A stretch of DNA of 64,000 nucleotides from assembly GCA_033439265.1 (NCBI GenBank), contig JAVTVX010000005.1:3544001-3608000 (forward strand). Reading direction: 5' to 3'. The notes under the pieces are model-generated. The model was given only the letters and a program-made list of their open reading frames with translations. It did not search any database and was not told the DNA's origin. This DNA is from Dillenia suffruticosa (Eukaryota > Streptophyta > Magnoliopsida > Dilleniales > Dilleniaceae). Each line of letters opens with the position of its first letter. The stretch's first letter is position 1. A program made the translations under genes and the position numbers. Positions 12,601-22,697 of the stretch are shown one piece after another.

Positions 12601-14156
12601 ATATATCAAGTACGTTTAGTTATACAAAAATTCTCGTAACGACTCGATATTAATTATGATGCGACATACTCCACTATGATGAATGTGATTATTTTTCGAT
12701 CAATCTAATTATACAAAAGAAACTCGATTTGCATATTATACAAAAGAGACTCGATTTGCATTGAATAGATATCATTATAGTTTATTTCTGTGGTCCACTT
12801 GATAATAACATTTTATGAAAATCCTAGAAGAATTTAAACTGTCAAAAGCATGTAATTCCGATTCTTAAGAACATTACTCGATCAAATCATTAAATAGATT
12901 AAAATAATCTGGTAGCATGTGATATAATCGTTTTAGTAAATATTTGTTAAATGAGGGATATAAGAATGATTCAGTTTGTTCATGCATTTTTATAAAGCGA
13001 TTTGGATATGATTTTATTATTGTTACAGTATATGTTGATAATTTGAATATTAGTGGGACTCTTGAAGAAATTTCAAAAAAAGTAGAGTGTTTAAATAAAG
13101 AATTTGAGATGAAAATTTTCGTTAACATAAAATTTTGTATTGGATTACAGATAAAAAATTTAAATGATGTAATTCTTAAGCATCAAGCAAGTTATATAGA
13201 ATAAGTGTTAAAACGATTTTATATGAACAAAATACATCCATTAATCACTTCAATGGTTGTGAGATCAGTTGATATAGATAAAGACCCTTTCTGATCTCGA
13301 GAAAATAATGAGAAGATTTTTAATCCTGAAATACCATATTTAAATGCAATTGGAGTACTCATGTATTTCACTAATCATACATAAGTTGATATATCATTTT
13401 TTGTTAATTTATTAGCGAGATATAACTGTTATCCAATCCGAAAATATTGGAATGAGGTTAAACATGTGTTTCGTTACTTATAATATACAAAAGATATTGG
13501 TCTGTATTTTTTCTAAATTATCCTAAACAAATTTGATTGATTTTACAGATGCAATGTACATATTTGATTCTCATAATACTCGATCACAAACTGGATATGT
13601 ATTCACATATGGTGGTACCGCCATCTCATGGTGCTCCATGAAACATATAGTAGTAATTATATTCTCTAATCATGTTGAAATTTTGGTAATCCATGGAATT
13701 AGTTGTGAATGCATATAGTTAATATTTGTGATTCAATACATAAGAGGAGGTTGTGGTTTATTTTCAGGAAAAGAGGAACCGATGCTCTTATACAAGGATA
13801 ATACAGTATACATCGCCTAACCCAAGGAAGCATATATCAAAAGCGATATAACAAAACAATATTTCATCAAAATTTTTTTTCACTCTTGAATTTTAGAAAA
13901 ATTATGATATAGATATTCAACAAATCCAATCAAATAAAAATTTAACATATTTCTACATTTATAAGATTGGTGAAAGGAATCAGAATGTTTTGGCTTAAAA
14001 ATCTCAAGAATATTCTCAACATGTGGAGTAAGTATATTATCAAATACTTTGAATAATATACTTTTTTTTCTTCACTAGAATTTTTTTCCACCGAGATTTT
14101 TTCTAATAAAATTTTAATGAAACATATTCTCTATATAATTGACATTCAATGAGGAG

Positions 14157-14488
14157 TATTATAAACCCTAGGAAAATTGGGTGGATATCAAATATATGAA
14201 AAGTAAAGATTTTAGAATGATAATATGTTATATATGTTATATAACGTTTTATCAATATTACTATTAGTAGCATGTTATATATGTTAACATCATAATATGG
14301 AAAATCACATATTTGAGAGAATATTTGACTTTAAAACCTTCCATTTATATACACATTCTAATTTATATAAATACCTCATTTATAATTTCATTATATATAT
14401 ACAATACATACAAGAAAATAAAAAATTCATCTCTTTGTCTCTCTCTCTCCTTATTCTTTATTATTAATATTTGATTTAATTTATAACA
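14157..14488 (+). repeat. 3' LTR of the Ty1/copia relic
   Basis: It begins TATTATAAACCCTAGG just after a short purine tract and ends in TTTATAACA. It aligns over most of its length with the sequence at 9387-9672. The heavy divergence between the two LTRs, identical at insertion, indicates an old insertion. Confidence 0.8.
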
Positions 14489-15427
14489 AATTTTATATTT
14501 ATCATTTCAATCCGTAAAATTTCACATTCCATATTTTTTTTCCTTATTAGAGTCCATAATCTAGAACTACATATTAATATTAATTTTTCTCGTGTAATTA
14601 TTAAATTAATTATGAAATTCCTGTTGTTTTAGTTCATTGATTCTTATAAAAAGTCTTCCGGAATGTTTTACCAAAAAATTAATAAAAATACATATACTAT
14701 ATTTATATACATCTTACTAAAATATTTAAATACAGAATACATATAGCTCAAGTAGTAAGTTTTCGTTTTAGATTTCGAATTTGAATTTCTTTTATAAATA
14801 TAAAAAAAATATATTTATATACATATTGCCAAAATATTTGTGAGGATGCATCTTCTAGTTCACTGATTCTTCCTTCCCGGACAAAGAGGAAGCATTTCCA
14901 ATTCTACGCACCCTCTCTTGTATCTTACTCCCAATACATATTACACAAATCTTTTTGTTAGCAAATTATTATCATTCCGGTGGATTAGACATAAGAACGA
15001 ACATGTGGTAGGTTACGACTTACGAGAAGACAAATCAGTACAATAACTACAAAATAATAAAAGTATGAACAATAGTTTTTTTCCCCCCCCTAAATATGAA
15101 TCCCAATTAAAATATTTCCCTGTAATATATTACAAAATGAATCATACTAGGCAGGACCATAAGCATGCTAAAGATATTCTTTTCAAAAAATGTTTCCAAA
15201 GTTTAAAGATCTATGGTGTGGAGCTTTTAATCTTATTGTGAATGATTAAAAAAGAAAATTCCATTCGATCAATTGGGGAGACGGGGATATACGTTGGCAT
15301 AATGCATTTCTAATAGCCCAAAGAAAATACAAGAACAAGGGTAGGGTAGGTTTCACCATGATATGCTCCCGTCTGTAGGTTTCAAACCGATGCGTCAAGA
15401 CATGCAATCCAAAATAATAGTCATAAG
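14489..15427. other. AT-rich intergenic, nothing recognised
   Basis: I see no gene, no clear terminal repeats and no long microsatellite here. A short poly-C run lies near 15084-15091. Confidence 0.6.
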
Positions 15428-15639
15428 AGGTAGTTAACCGACTATTGGTGATTCAGTTGGCTTTGTCCTTTAATGATGATCGGGGTTTTGATCCACCATG
15501 GGTATGAAAAAATTAGTGTTAGGAGACCTGCCTCCCTTTGGGCCCTGCAATGGTCAGTCCAAATTAGTTGGGACAAAACTCTCGATATTGGGTGGTAGTC
15601 AAATCAATATACCAAAAAAAAAATAAGAAGGTAGTTAAC
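15428..15639 (+). mobile_element. SINE (family 1), near full length, with 11-bp TSD
   Basis: The body, 15439-15628, lies between two copies of AGGTAGTTAAC (15428-15438 and 15629-15639). Near its 5' end is a Pol III A-box-like word (TTCAGTTGGCTTTG), followed by a B-box-like word (GGTTTTGATCC). The 3' end reads ATATACCA plus about ten A. It shares GGAGACCTGCCTC and the 3' region TATTGGGTGGTAGTCAAAT with the copies at 22070 and 22484. The element is tRNA-derived and depends on a LINE for mobility. It interrupts an older LINE fragment. Confidence 0.85.
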
Positions 15640-15910
15640 TCCAAATTGGACCGAATGGGTAGCCACTTGAAAGTAGATTGAACAATGGGGTTTTGGATGC
15701 CAACTTAATAGCTAAACACAAGCCATCCCTAACAGCCCATAGCTCAGCCAGAACAGAAGAAACCCAACCATATTTCGAGCAAAATCCGCAACCATGACCA
15801 CAATTATCTCTAATAAGACCTCATGCACCAGTGGGCCAGGATTACCAAGGGAAGAACCAGAACCATCTGGAGTCAGAATAAACCAACTTTTTTTTTTGGT
15901 ACCAAGAATA
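15640..15910 (-). mobile_element. LINE RNase H domain fragment
   Basis: Read on the minus strand from about 15905 down: LTPDGSGSSLGNPGP, then GLIRDNCGHGCGF, then VLAELWAVRDGLCLAIKLA. This is the typical RNase H start of plant LINE ORF2, with the DGS catalytic Asp region and AELWALRDGL. Frames shift several times and no RT part is found beside it. It is interrupted or ended by the SINE at 15439-15628 and carries the small insertion at 15891-15904. Confidence 0.85.
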
Positions 15911-15920
15911 AACCAACTTT
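15875..15920 (-). mobile_element. 14-bp poly(A)-tailed micro-insertion with 16-bp TSD
   Basis: AGAATAAACCAACTTT occurs at 15875-15890 and again at 15905-15920. Between them are 14 bases which on the minus strand read TGGTACCAAAAAAA, the same as the 3' tail of local SINEs. The host is the LINE RNase H fragment. It is best explained as a SINE insertion truncated almost completely at its 5' end. Confidence 0.8.
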
Positions 15921-16489
15921 GTTAGGGCCCGGGGGGAGGGTTGCCATGTTTAAAGACAAACTCTCTTTGGACGCATTTGCACGAACGGAAAATTCCAAGG
16001 ATTTAGGCTTGGCCATCTCAAGGATGTAATTTGAAGCGGGTAAAGGGGGTCGACTTAAAACACCAGCTTGTTTGTAGAAGACCTAATGGTGTGGAGAAGG
16101 TAGAAAAAGAATGCTAACGTGAGTGGGGTGGAACAAACTATTGATTTTGTGGGCGGCGAGGAAAACAGCGAGTCCTTGAGATCTACTGGAGGAAAAAAAA
16201 AGGAAAAAAAATTGAGGGGGAACTGAACCAAAAAATTTAGCCAAAACAGATTTTGCAACCACCTACGGAGTTGTAGTTTCTGGTTCATTGTGGCTGAGAG
16301 GCCTAGGGTGGATAGAGTAATGCACATCCTCCATTAATACATGATTCTGACTTAGGTCAAAACTCTAGGCTTCCATAAACCCCATCTTCTTTGTAAAAGA
16401 AAACAAAAACCCATTGGGCGCCAAGACATCACACCAAGAAGCCTTCTCTTGTCCCTTTTAGAGTTACAAAAAAAAACAAAAAACCCAGA
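15921..16489. other. Intergenic, no gene recognised
   Basis: A minus-strand open frame at 16055-16327 encodes a hydrophobic, Phe-rich peptide with no family signature; I do not call it a gene. Purine runs occur near 16190-16215. Confidence 0.6.
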
Positions 16490-16581
16490 ATTTATGAAAG
16501 GATTTCTCCCACGACAAAAGTTAGTATTTGGACATATTTATGAAAGGATTTCTCCCACGACAAAAGTTACTGTTTGGACAT
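16490..16581. repeat. 46-bp tandem duplication (two units)
   Basis: Two adjacent 46-bp units, 16490-16535 and 16536-16581, both start ATTTATGAAAGGATTTCTCC and end TTTGGACAT. They differ at two bases (TTAGTATTT against TTACTGTTT). It lies about 120 bp upstream of the LTP pseudogene start. Confidence 0.95.
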
Positions 16582-16630
16582 AATTTAGTCAAACGGCTAC
16601 AAAATCTTCCTCCGCAACAAAGCAAAACCA

Positions 16631-16675
16631 AAACCAAAAACATTCCTCACCAAAAAAAAAAAAAAACCAAAAACA
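16631..16675 (+). mobile_element. 19-bp poly(A)-tailed micro-insertion with 13-bp TSD
   Basis: AAACCAAAAACAT is at 16631-16643 and at 16663-16675. Between them is TCCTCACCA followed by a poly(A) run (16644-16662). The ACC-plus-poly(A) tail matches the SINE 3' ends. The duplication itself is A-rich, so this case is a little weaker than the others. Confidence 0.65.
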
Positions 16676-16701
16676 TCTAGCACCTCGAAAGGAGAGCACA
16701 A

Positions 16702-16915
16702 ATGAGGGGTATGAAGATGTTGGTTATAGAGGCAGCAGCCATGATATTGCTCATGGTTGAGCCAGGACTAACTGTGAGATGCCCCCAGGTAGACTCCAAT
16801 CTCACTTCTTGCATGCATACTTGACAGGCAGAGGCAGCAAAGTAGAAGGTGCACGAGGTGAAGGTATTAGAGGCTTGAAATGGCTAAGCACGCAATCGGG
16901 TCAAGTCTCTCTCTC
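16702..16915 (+). pseudogene. Non-specific lipid-transfer protein (nsLTP1-type) pseudogene
   Basis: From the ATG at 16702 the frame reads a short N-terminal stretch, a hydrophobic signal-like segment (AAAMILLMVEPGLTV) and then CPQVDSNLTSC, which fits the first two conserved cysteines of secreted plant nsLTPs. The frame stops at 16822-16824. One base missing near 16815 would have continued it: the next frame gives YLTGRGSKVEGARGEGIRG, the usual YLTG...ACC.GVR segment. The invariant Cys-Cys pair is replaced by Arg-Gly (CGA GGT) in that frame. No downstream CNC motif or final cysteines could be found. It is therefore truncated, frameshifted and missing key disulfide residues. Confidence 0.75.
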
Positions 16916-17323
16916 TCTCAATTTGAAACCATGCACACACGTACTGACAGAAGAAAGCAATAAAAACGAGTGCAACACACCATAGGCCAGATCAAAAAGA
17001 AAACTCGGTCATGCAGTGAGCTCATATAAAGGAATCATCGGAATGCTTGTAGCTGATAAGACGGATACGTATGCTTTGCCAACTCAAGACACCCATTTTC
17101 TTTTCCTCCAAATTTGAGGACATGCCCCCATTAGATGTGACCAACGTCCCTAGTGTAAGCCTTAAGCCTAGGCAATTATAATTTGGACCAAGAAAATTTA
17201 GGAGCAAAAGCAGACATTTAAGTCTACAGCTGGTGCATAACAAAAAGCACTTTGCTCCAGACTAAACAATGAAAGTTAGGATCTCAATATCATCCTCAAA
17301 ATTTATGCTCTCTGTCATGCCAA

Positions 17324-17369
<46 letters not shown>

Positions 17370-18522
17370 ATAAAAGAGGTCCATCCACACTCCAAAGCCC
17401 TAGGCTATGAAACCGTATGTAAATAACCAAAGCAGTTTTCTCAGCTTTAACTAATGGTTTCCCATTCCTGCTTGATCAAGAAGCAACAACTGGGTTACAT
17501 AGCATCAGTTGAATGGGGGAACAAAAGGTGAATGTTATCAAAAAGTGACAATTACTCACCCTTTAAGTTATACTTACTTGTAGGTCACATGTTATAAGGG
17601 AAGTTGATATAGTGTATAAAGTTACAAAGTTCAAGTTATTCATCATTTCGGCCAAAGGCTTTGGCTTAAATGATCACCCTATTGACTTTATTTCCTTGCT
17701 TATAATAAAGATGTGAGATTCAAGTTGTCCTTCCCCCCGTTGGAGGAACAAATAAAATAAATTTACGCCACTACAGCAATGACAAACAATGCAGAAGCAA
17801 AATGTAAAGTATGCTTTTTGGCCAGGGATTACAACTCTTGTTGCCCTAACGTTTCCATCTGTTGACGCATTTCATCTGCAACTTTCAAACACATGAGACT
17901 TTCAGCTTTCAATCCATAGAAATCTAGGATTAAATTCCACAAAGTCCACATCTATCTTCCCAGTTTCTAACACCTTTCAGTACATGATTTCAATCTCTTA
18001 GGCACTATCTAATTACAGGAACTTTAGCTTATGCTTCCTCCTAGCAGTTTTAACAGCAGTTCAATCCAAGCATCAGTTGAAGCATTAAAATAAAAGCAAC
18101 AATCATTGAGAGAAGGGATCCAGGATGAATTGGAAGTCAATAGCCTCCCCCCCCACCAAAAAAAAAGAAAAAAAAACTAAGTAGCAATATTTCCATCGAA
18201 GCATCATTCCATAGCACATGACCACATAAACAGGACGCAATCAACTAACAAACAAATAATTGTTCTACCATAAATATGCCCAACAAACACAATTTAACAT
18301 ATGAGAGAGAGGGGACATAATTCGGTAAAAATGCATTTCATCTGGTAGTGACATGTCTCATTTAATAGTCTGATACAGCACCATAATTATACACTCAGAC
18401 CTTTACAAATTTTCTAAATCAAAGATATAATCCCGAGTTCATCATCTCCAGAACAATGGCAGGCAATCCTCCAATGCACATGAAGACAGCTGCAAAATTC
18501 GAATCTAAAATTGAGCAGTACC
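16916..18522. other. Intergenic between LTP pseudogene and MORF gene
   Basis: It contains an (AAT)n microsatellite at about 17326-17363 and poly-C/poly-A runs near 18147-18176. No gene is supported. The part next to 18522 probably includes the 3' untranslated region of the MORF gene. Confidence 0.6.
17326..17363. repeat. (AAT)n microsatellite
   Basis: About twelve tandem AAT/ATA units, directly visible. Confidence 0.9.
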
Positions 18523-20112
18523 TTATGCAGAGGATGACTCTGAAGGAGTTACCGCTGGCCTTGGTTTCCTCCTCTCTTGTGAAGATGGAGGGCCATCTCT
18601 TCGTCTTTCATATCTTCTGCTCTCATATTTAGAACTTCTCTGCTGCTTTGGTTGATAAGTAGGATACTTGCAGGGAATTATTTCACCATTTATATATTTG
18701 TCACCTAAGAAAGCATAGACCGCAAATATAAGGGGGAAAAGGCATCATCCGCTGCATAATAAAGGTGAAACAAAACTATTTCCTGACACATGAAATGGGA
18801 TAAACATACCTCCATAATCCTTGTTCTTAACATCTATATATGAATCCGGCAACACCCAAAGAACTCCAGGCAATCCTACACAACAAGGAAATGTAGATAA
18901 ATTCCCTGGACGCCAAAATCAATAAAAGAAAGCGTATACAAGAAACACTCAAATATATGCACATACCCTTAAATTTCTCAGATGTTTCCTCATCAACAGT
19001 GCACTGAAATCCAGTGTAGGTAGTCGTACTGAAAGCATACATATTCTTCTTCGCCACTTCCATGCTATTACAAAGAAAATAAATATCAAAACTATTGAAA
19101 AAGAAAAAAAGGATAAACAACTAAAAACATCAAGCAGCTTATTATCCGTTCTCAACATTTCATTAAACTTGGAAAATGTGCGAGTTCAATACCCTATGCA
19201 AAGGCATGTTCACAATGAGCACCAAATAGCAAATTTCCAATACCAATTGTCAAATCTGTGAGAAATGATATATAAATTGGCACCATACCACAGAAAATTA
19301 AACAATGCCTGCTAACAATCACCATGACGACCAATCCACTACATTTACAAAATCCTAATAAATTCCACAAAAATCAAACAAGCTATTTCCTTTCCAGTTC
19401 CACAAACATAGTTCCTAAACAAACACCCATATAATCCTAATCCATTGGCCAAAATTCCATACATTTAAGCAGAAACCACTCGTCTGCACCGTAACAATCG
19501 TCAACTTTCTGAGAAATTGCAGATAAATTGACACAATCATCGCAAACCATTAACAAATCAAACAGTAACGCCTGCGAAACCCCTAAAATCCTAAAACCTT
19601 ACTAAATTCTTGAAAATAAAAATAAACAAAGCAAAGTCAACAGAGAGAGACTAAAACTCAAGCATCATTAGACAACACAAAACCCTAATCCAAATTCCAC
19701 ATTTACTAGCCTCCTGCAAAAGCCCAAAATCAAGAAGATGGATAAAGAGCACGAACCTTCCAAGGACAGTAGCCAGAGTGTTGAGATAAGTGTCAATCAT
19801 CTGCTCTCTAGTGGGCGCTGGGTCTTTGGGAAACTCCATCACTATCAGCCAGTGGTTGTAGTCGCAACCGGGAAGCATAATAGTTTCTCTTGGCTCATTG
19901 CTGTTGCTGCTGCTCCTCCTCGACGAATAGTCGCTGTCGACCGCCGCCTTAACGGAAACTCGCCGAAGATTGCGACAACTTAAAGCAGATTTGGAGGTGA
20001 GAGAGAGAGGGCTTAGTTGGAAGGTTCGCAATTGCGTGAGTTTAGGGTTGATGCTTTGGAGGGAGGGGATTAGCGTTTTGGATAAAAGGGTTGAAGCGGA
20101 AGCAGTCGCCAT
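18523..20112 (-). CDS. MORF9: Plastid multiple organellar RNA editing factor, MORF9/RIP9-like (4 exons)
   Basis: Exons: 20112-19757, 19064-18967, 18875-18810 and 18704-18523; 702 nt, 233 aa. Introns obey GT-AG and all phases join correctly. Residues 1 to about 55 are a Ser/Thr/Leu-rich plastid transit peptide. The MORF box runs from about residue 78 ([19 protein letters not shown], then [17 protein letters not shown]) through [34 protein letters not shown] and [14 protein letters not shown] to about 185. The tail is basic and Arg/Ser-rich ([14 protein letters not shown]). Family knowledge: these proteins bind PPR editing factors in plastids and are needed for C-to-U editing of chloroplast transcripts. 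The length matches Arabidopsis MORF9 (about 232 aa). Closest identity to MORF9 rather than MORF2 is from recalled family wording. Confidence 0.96.
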
Positions 20113-20185
20113 TGGAGAGAGAGAGAGATAGAGTGAGAGAGAGAGAGAGTGCGTGTGTGTGCGCGCGTGTGCGGAGACAGGGATG
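20113..20185 (-). promoter_or_regulatory. Pyrimidine-rich, Z-DNA-prone leader of the MORF gene
   Basis: Read on the minus strand, the 70 bases before the ATG are CT repeats (20113-20148) preceded by an alternating CA/CG tract (20149-20173). No TATA box is evident just above. CT-rich leaders are common in plant housekeeping and plastid-protein genes. The alternating purine-pyrimidine run could adopt Z-DNA; that is inference. Confidence 0.5.
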
Positions 20186-20636
20186 AGGTGGGAAGATGTG
20201 AAGAATGGAGAGATGTCTAAAAATCTTCGGATATTTTCTCATTTCCGCGGAAATTGGGCCGACTAGTGTCCTGAGTGAGATAACAGGCCCACAGAAAATT
20301 GGCTAAAATCGTTACATGCGGTATGTTTATTTTTGGTATCATGTCTCGGGTATTTTTTGATATTTGAGATTTCGTTTCGATTAATTTGTACTGATCGTTA
20401 TAGTGACTTCTTTTAAAAAATAATTTTTCAACGAGAAATACTCCATACACATAATAAGAATCCAATATCTGAACCTTCACAAGCTTAGCAGGTGAGATGG
20501 GGAAGCTTAATTATGGCATCCAAATGTTAATTAAAACTCATTTTTACAAATTATAAAAATATTCTGAATACCCAAATAGAATTTCCTAATATACACTCGT
20601 GATTTGTGTGGTTTGTATTTTTAGGCCAGTGAGCAC
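20186..20636. other. Intergenic upstream of MORF gene
   Basis: Likely proximal promoter of the MORF gene, then AT-rich DNA. No other gene or repeat is recognised. Confidence 0.5.
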
Positions 20637-21302
20637 TAGGGATGGCAATATAACCTGATAAATATATGAAAAATTCAATCCGTCTAATTGAATTTTTTTC
20701 CTCAAAAATCGGGTTAGGGTTAGATTTTAATATTAGAATAGTTAAGTCGATTCGAATACGATTTTAGGTTATAAATAATCTGAATTGATCCAATTTAATA
20801 ACAATTTATGATAAAATAAAATTTTTTAATATTATATTATTAAAATAGTATCGTATGATTTTCGTTTTTGATATGTTTTAGACACGTGAAACGTGATCTG
20901 AGCGACATTTTTGTGCATCACTGGCCCTAACTACTCCACCTCTCACTACCTCTCTCTGCCGCCTATCTCTTACCCCAATTTTAGATTTTTTATGTTGATC
21001 AAACTAATTTACTTGTTATTCATTTCTTTACATGGCCTAGATTTTGAATCAATTTCAAGTGAATTTAGTTTCTTATTTTTTTTATACGGTTTTATTTGTT
21101 ATTATACTTTTCTTTTTTGGAATGGGTATGTGTTAGATACATGTTAGTTTAGAATAGGATATGATTTTTAAAAAATTAGTGGGATCGGATATGGTTTTTT
21201 GCTTTTTAACCCTAGATTTGGAAGTAGATATTAGAATTAGAATTTAGAGTCGAATATAGTATTAACATGACTTGAACTATAACTGATTCATTGTCATCCC
21301 TA
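20637..21302. mobile_element. Non-autonomous hAT-like element (about 666 bp)
   Basis: It starts TAGGGATGGCAAT and ends ATTGTCATCCCTA, inverted repeats with one mismatch over 13 bp. Flanks are GTGAGCAC (20629-20636) and ATATGCAC (21303-21310), a diverged 8-bp duplication fitting the 8-bp rule of hAT elements. Degenerate internal words (ACCCTAGATTTGG, ATAACCTGAT) lie near the ends. No transposase frame is seen; the open frame at 20911-21147 matches nothing known. Confidence 0.7.
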
Positions 21303-22054
21303 ATATGCACCTTCAATGAAGGTATCCAGTGCACCCGAAAAATAGTGGTTGAATTATAAAAATATGTAACTACCAATACTAGATTACAATACTAGATTGA
21401 TAATGTCTATTTATCATGTGCATCATCAATTACCATTTAATATTTTTTCTCTTGAAAAGGAAAAGGGGGAAAAAACTATAATGAAATACTAGCAAGACTT
21501 GACCCACCAAAACAAGAAATGCTCTTTATATGGCTTATTTTTTAAGTTAGAAAACAATCCTTTCACTAGCAGAGTGGTAAATAATGGGGTTTAGGCTAGC
21601 GTAGGATTGACCCGATGGAAATGATATTAATTCCCCTTTATCAAAATTTAGATTTCAATTTTAAAAATAGAAAAAACTATATCGGGAGAGCTTCTCACTA
21701 AAAAGGGTTACATAATTATTTAGAGTAAATTAATTAAAGTATAATTTTAAATATCAATTATTCTAATAAAAAAAAATAATGAGACTTAAAGGCACTTGGG
21801 TTTTGTGCCCATGATGCACTTGGGCCACATATTTTGACAGACCGGCTGACTTGTTTTATATGTCATTTTTTTCACTACTTATATCCGGGTTTTATCCTAC
21901 TAATTCGGTTCGAACACTGTGTGGCTTATTTTTTAAGTTAACTCTTTCAAATCCTTTTTTGTCATTTTCAAAACTCGAACTTGAGATCTCTGGTTAAAGG
22001 GATAGAGTGTCTGACTACTCAACTCAATTGATTTTGATGTTTTCTATGCCATGT
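21303..22054. other. Intergenic with a decayed family 2 SINE at about 21570-21772
   Basis: The segment 21570-21772 contains an A-box-like CTAGCAGAGTGGTAA, the words AAATTTAGATTTCAATTTTA and AAATTAATTAAAGTAT, and a poly(A) end. These are shared with other family 2 copies (8785, 26035, 59960). No clear duplication flanks it. No gene is present in the rest. Confidence 0.5.
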
Positions 22055-22279
22055 TATATAAGGCTCAAAACACCAACACTTGTTGGTTTAGGTAGGATGG
22101 ACACCTTCATTTCTTAACCAAGTCGGGAATTTGACACCTCTTGAGCAAGGAAAAAAAATGTTGGGAGACCTGCCTCACAAAGTGCGATCTATAGTTGTCG
22201 ATCTAAATTAATTAAGGTGAAATTTTGGATATTAGGTGGTGGTCAAATTATGATTTAAAAAAAATATATAAGGCTCAAA
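22055..22279 (+). mobile_element. SINE (family 1) with 15-bp TSD
   Basis: The body, 22070-22264, lies between perfect copies of TATATAAGGCTCAAA at 22055-22069 and 22265-22279. It shares GGGAGACCTGCCTC and a TTAGGTGGTGGTCAAATT word near the poly(A) end with the copy at 15439. The B-box region is decayed. Confidence 0.85.
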
Positions 22280-22468
22280 GGGCTTTTGCAATCGAGCCGA
22301 CGGGGAGAAGAACTACGACTAGCATTTGTCCACTGCCAGCTGAGGCCTGATTTCTGGGTTTGAAATGTGGATCACCTTACCTAACAATGGCCCTAACTTA
22401 ATTGTCATATAGACATCTGTTACCATTGTGCCCGGTCCACAGCCCTAGTTCAAATTTGGACCATTTCA

Positions 22469-22697
22469 ACCCACATTCTTTTCTTTTATTTTTTTTTTGT
22501 ACCTAGACCACCAATCTAATATCTAAAATTTTATCCTAACTAATTTATATCAATGGTTTGCAGGGCCCAATTGAGGGGACGGGTCTCCCAGTGTTGATTT
22601 TTCCGTTTTCATGAGGGATCGAACTCCCGATCATGATTAAGGGATATCAATTCTCGAACCAACTGAGCTGTCATACGTTGTTACCCGCGTTCTTTTC
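22469..22697 (-). mobile_element. SINE (family 1), minus strand, with 15-bp TSD
   Basis: The body is 22682-22484 on the minus strand. The A-box region is GACAGCTCAGTTGGTTCG, followed by the B-box word GGGAGTTCGATCC; both are good matches to Pol III internal promoters of tRNA-derived SINEs. It ends ...GGTCTAGGTAC plus poly(A). Flanks are ACCCACATTCTTTTC (22469-22483) and ACCCGCGTTCTTTTC (22683-22697), 13 of 15 identical. This is the best-preserved family 1 promoter in the window. Confidence 0.88.

Larger units (their letters stand above)
9387..14488 (+). mobile_element. Nearly full-length, inactive Ty1/copia LTR retrotransposon
   Basis: About 5.1 kb between two diverged LTRs. Integrase lies before reverse transcriptase, which defines copia. 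Domains seen through broken frames: GAG-pre-integrase HDRLGHLGSIMMRNII at about 11023-11085; integrase at about 11200-11620 (DASTRWSHV, then IRLNNTGEF, then HTQNNLT-stop-SLIKR); RT at about 12440-13300 (VTVYVDNLNISG near 13020-13060); RNase H at about 13533-13860 (FDSHNTRSQTGYVFTYGGTA). A purine stretch TGAGGAG precedes the 3' LTR. The second integrase Asp is Asn, the Glu position is a stop codon, and the RT YVDD box reads YVDN. Dozens of stops confirm an old dead copy. A possible 5-bp duplication (AATTT-like) flanks it but is too simple to trust. Confidence 0.9.

Noticed and set aside
16055..16327. Minus-strand 90-codon hydrophobic frame
   Set aside because: Composition follows the purine-rich DNA; no motif or neighbouring exon found.
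22600..22680. Possible minus-strand tRNA gene from its good A and B boxes
   Set aside because: The boxes belong to a 199-bp SINE with TSD; no cloverleaf closes.
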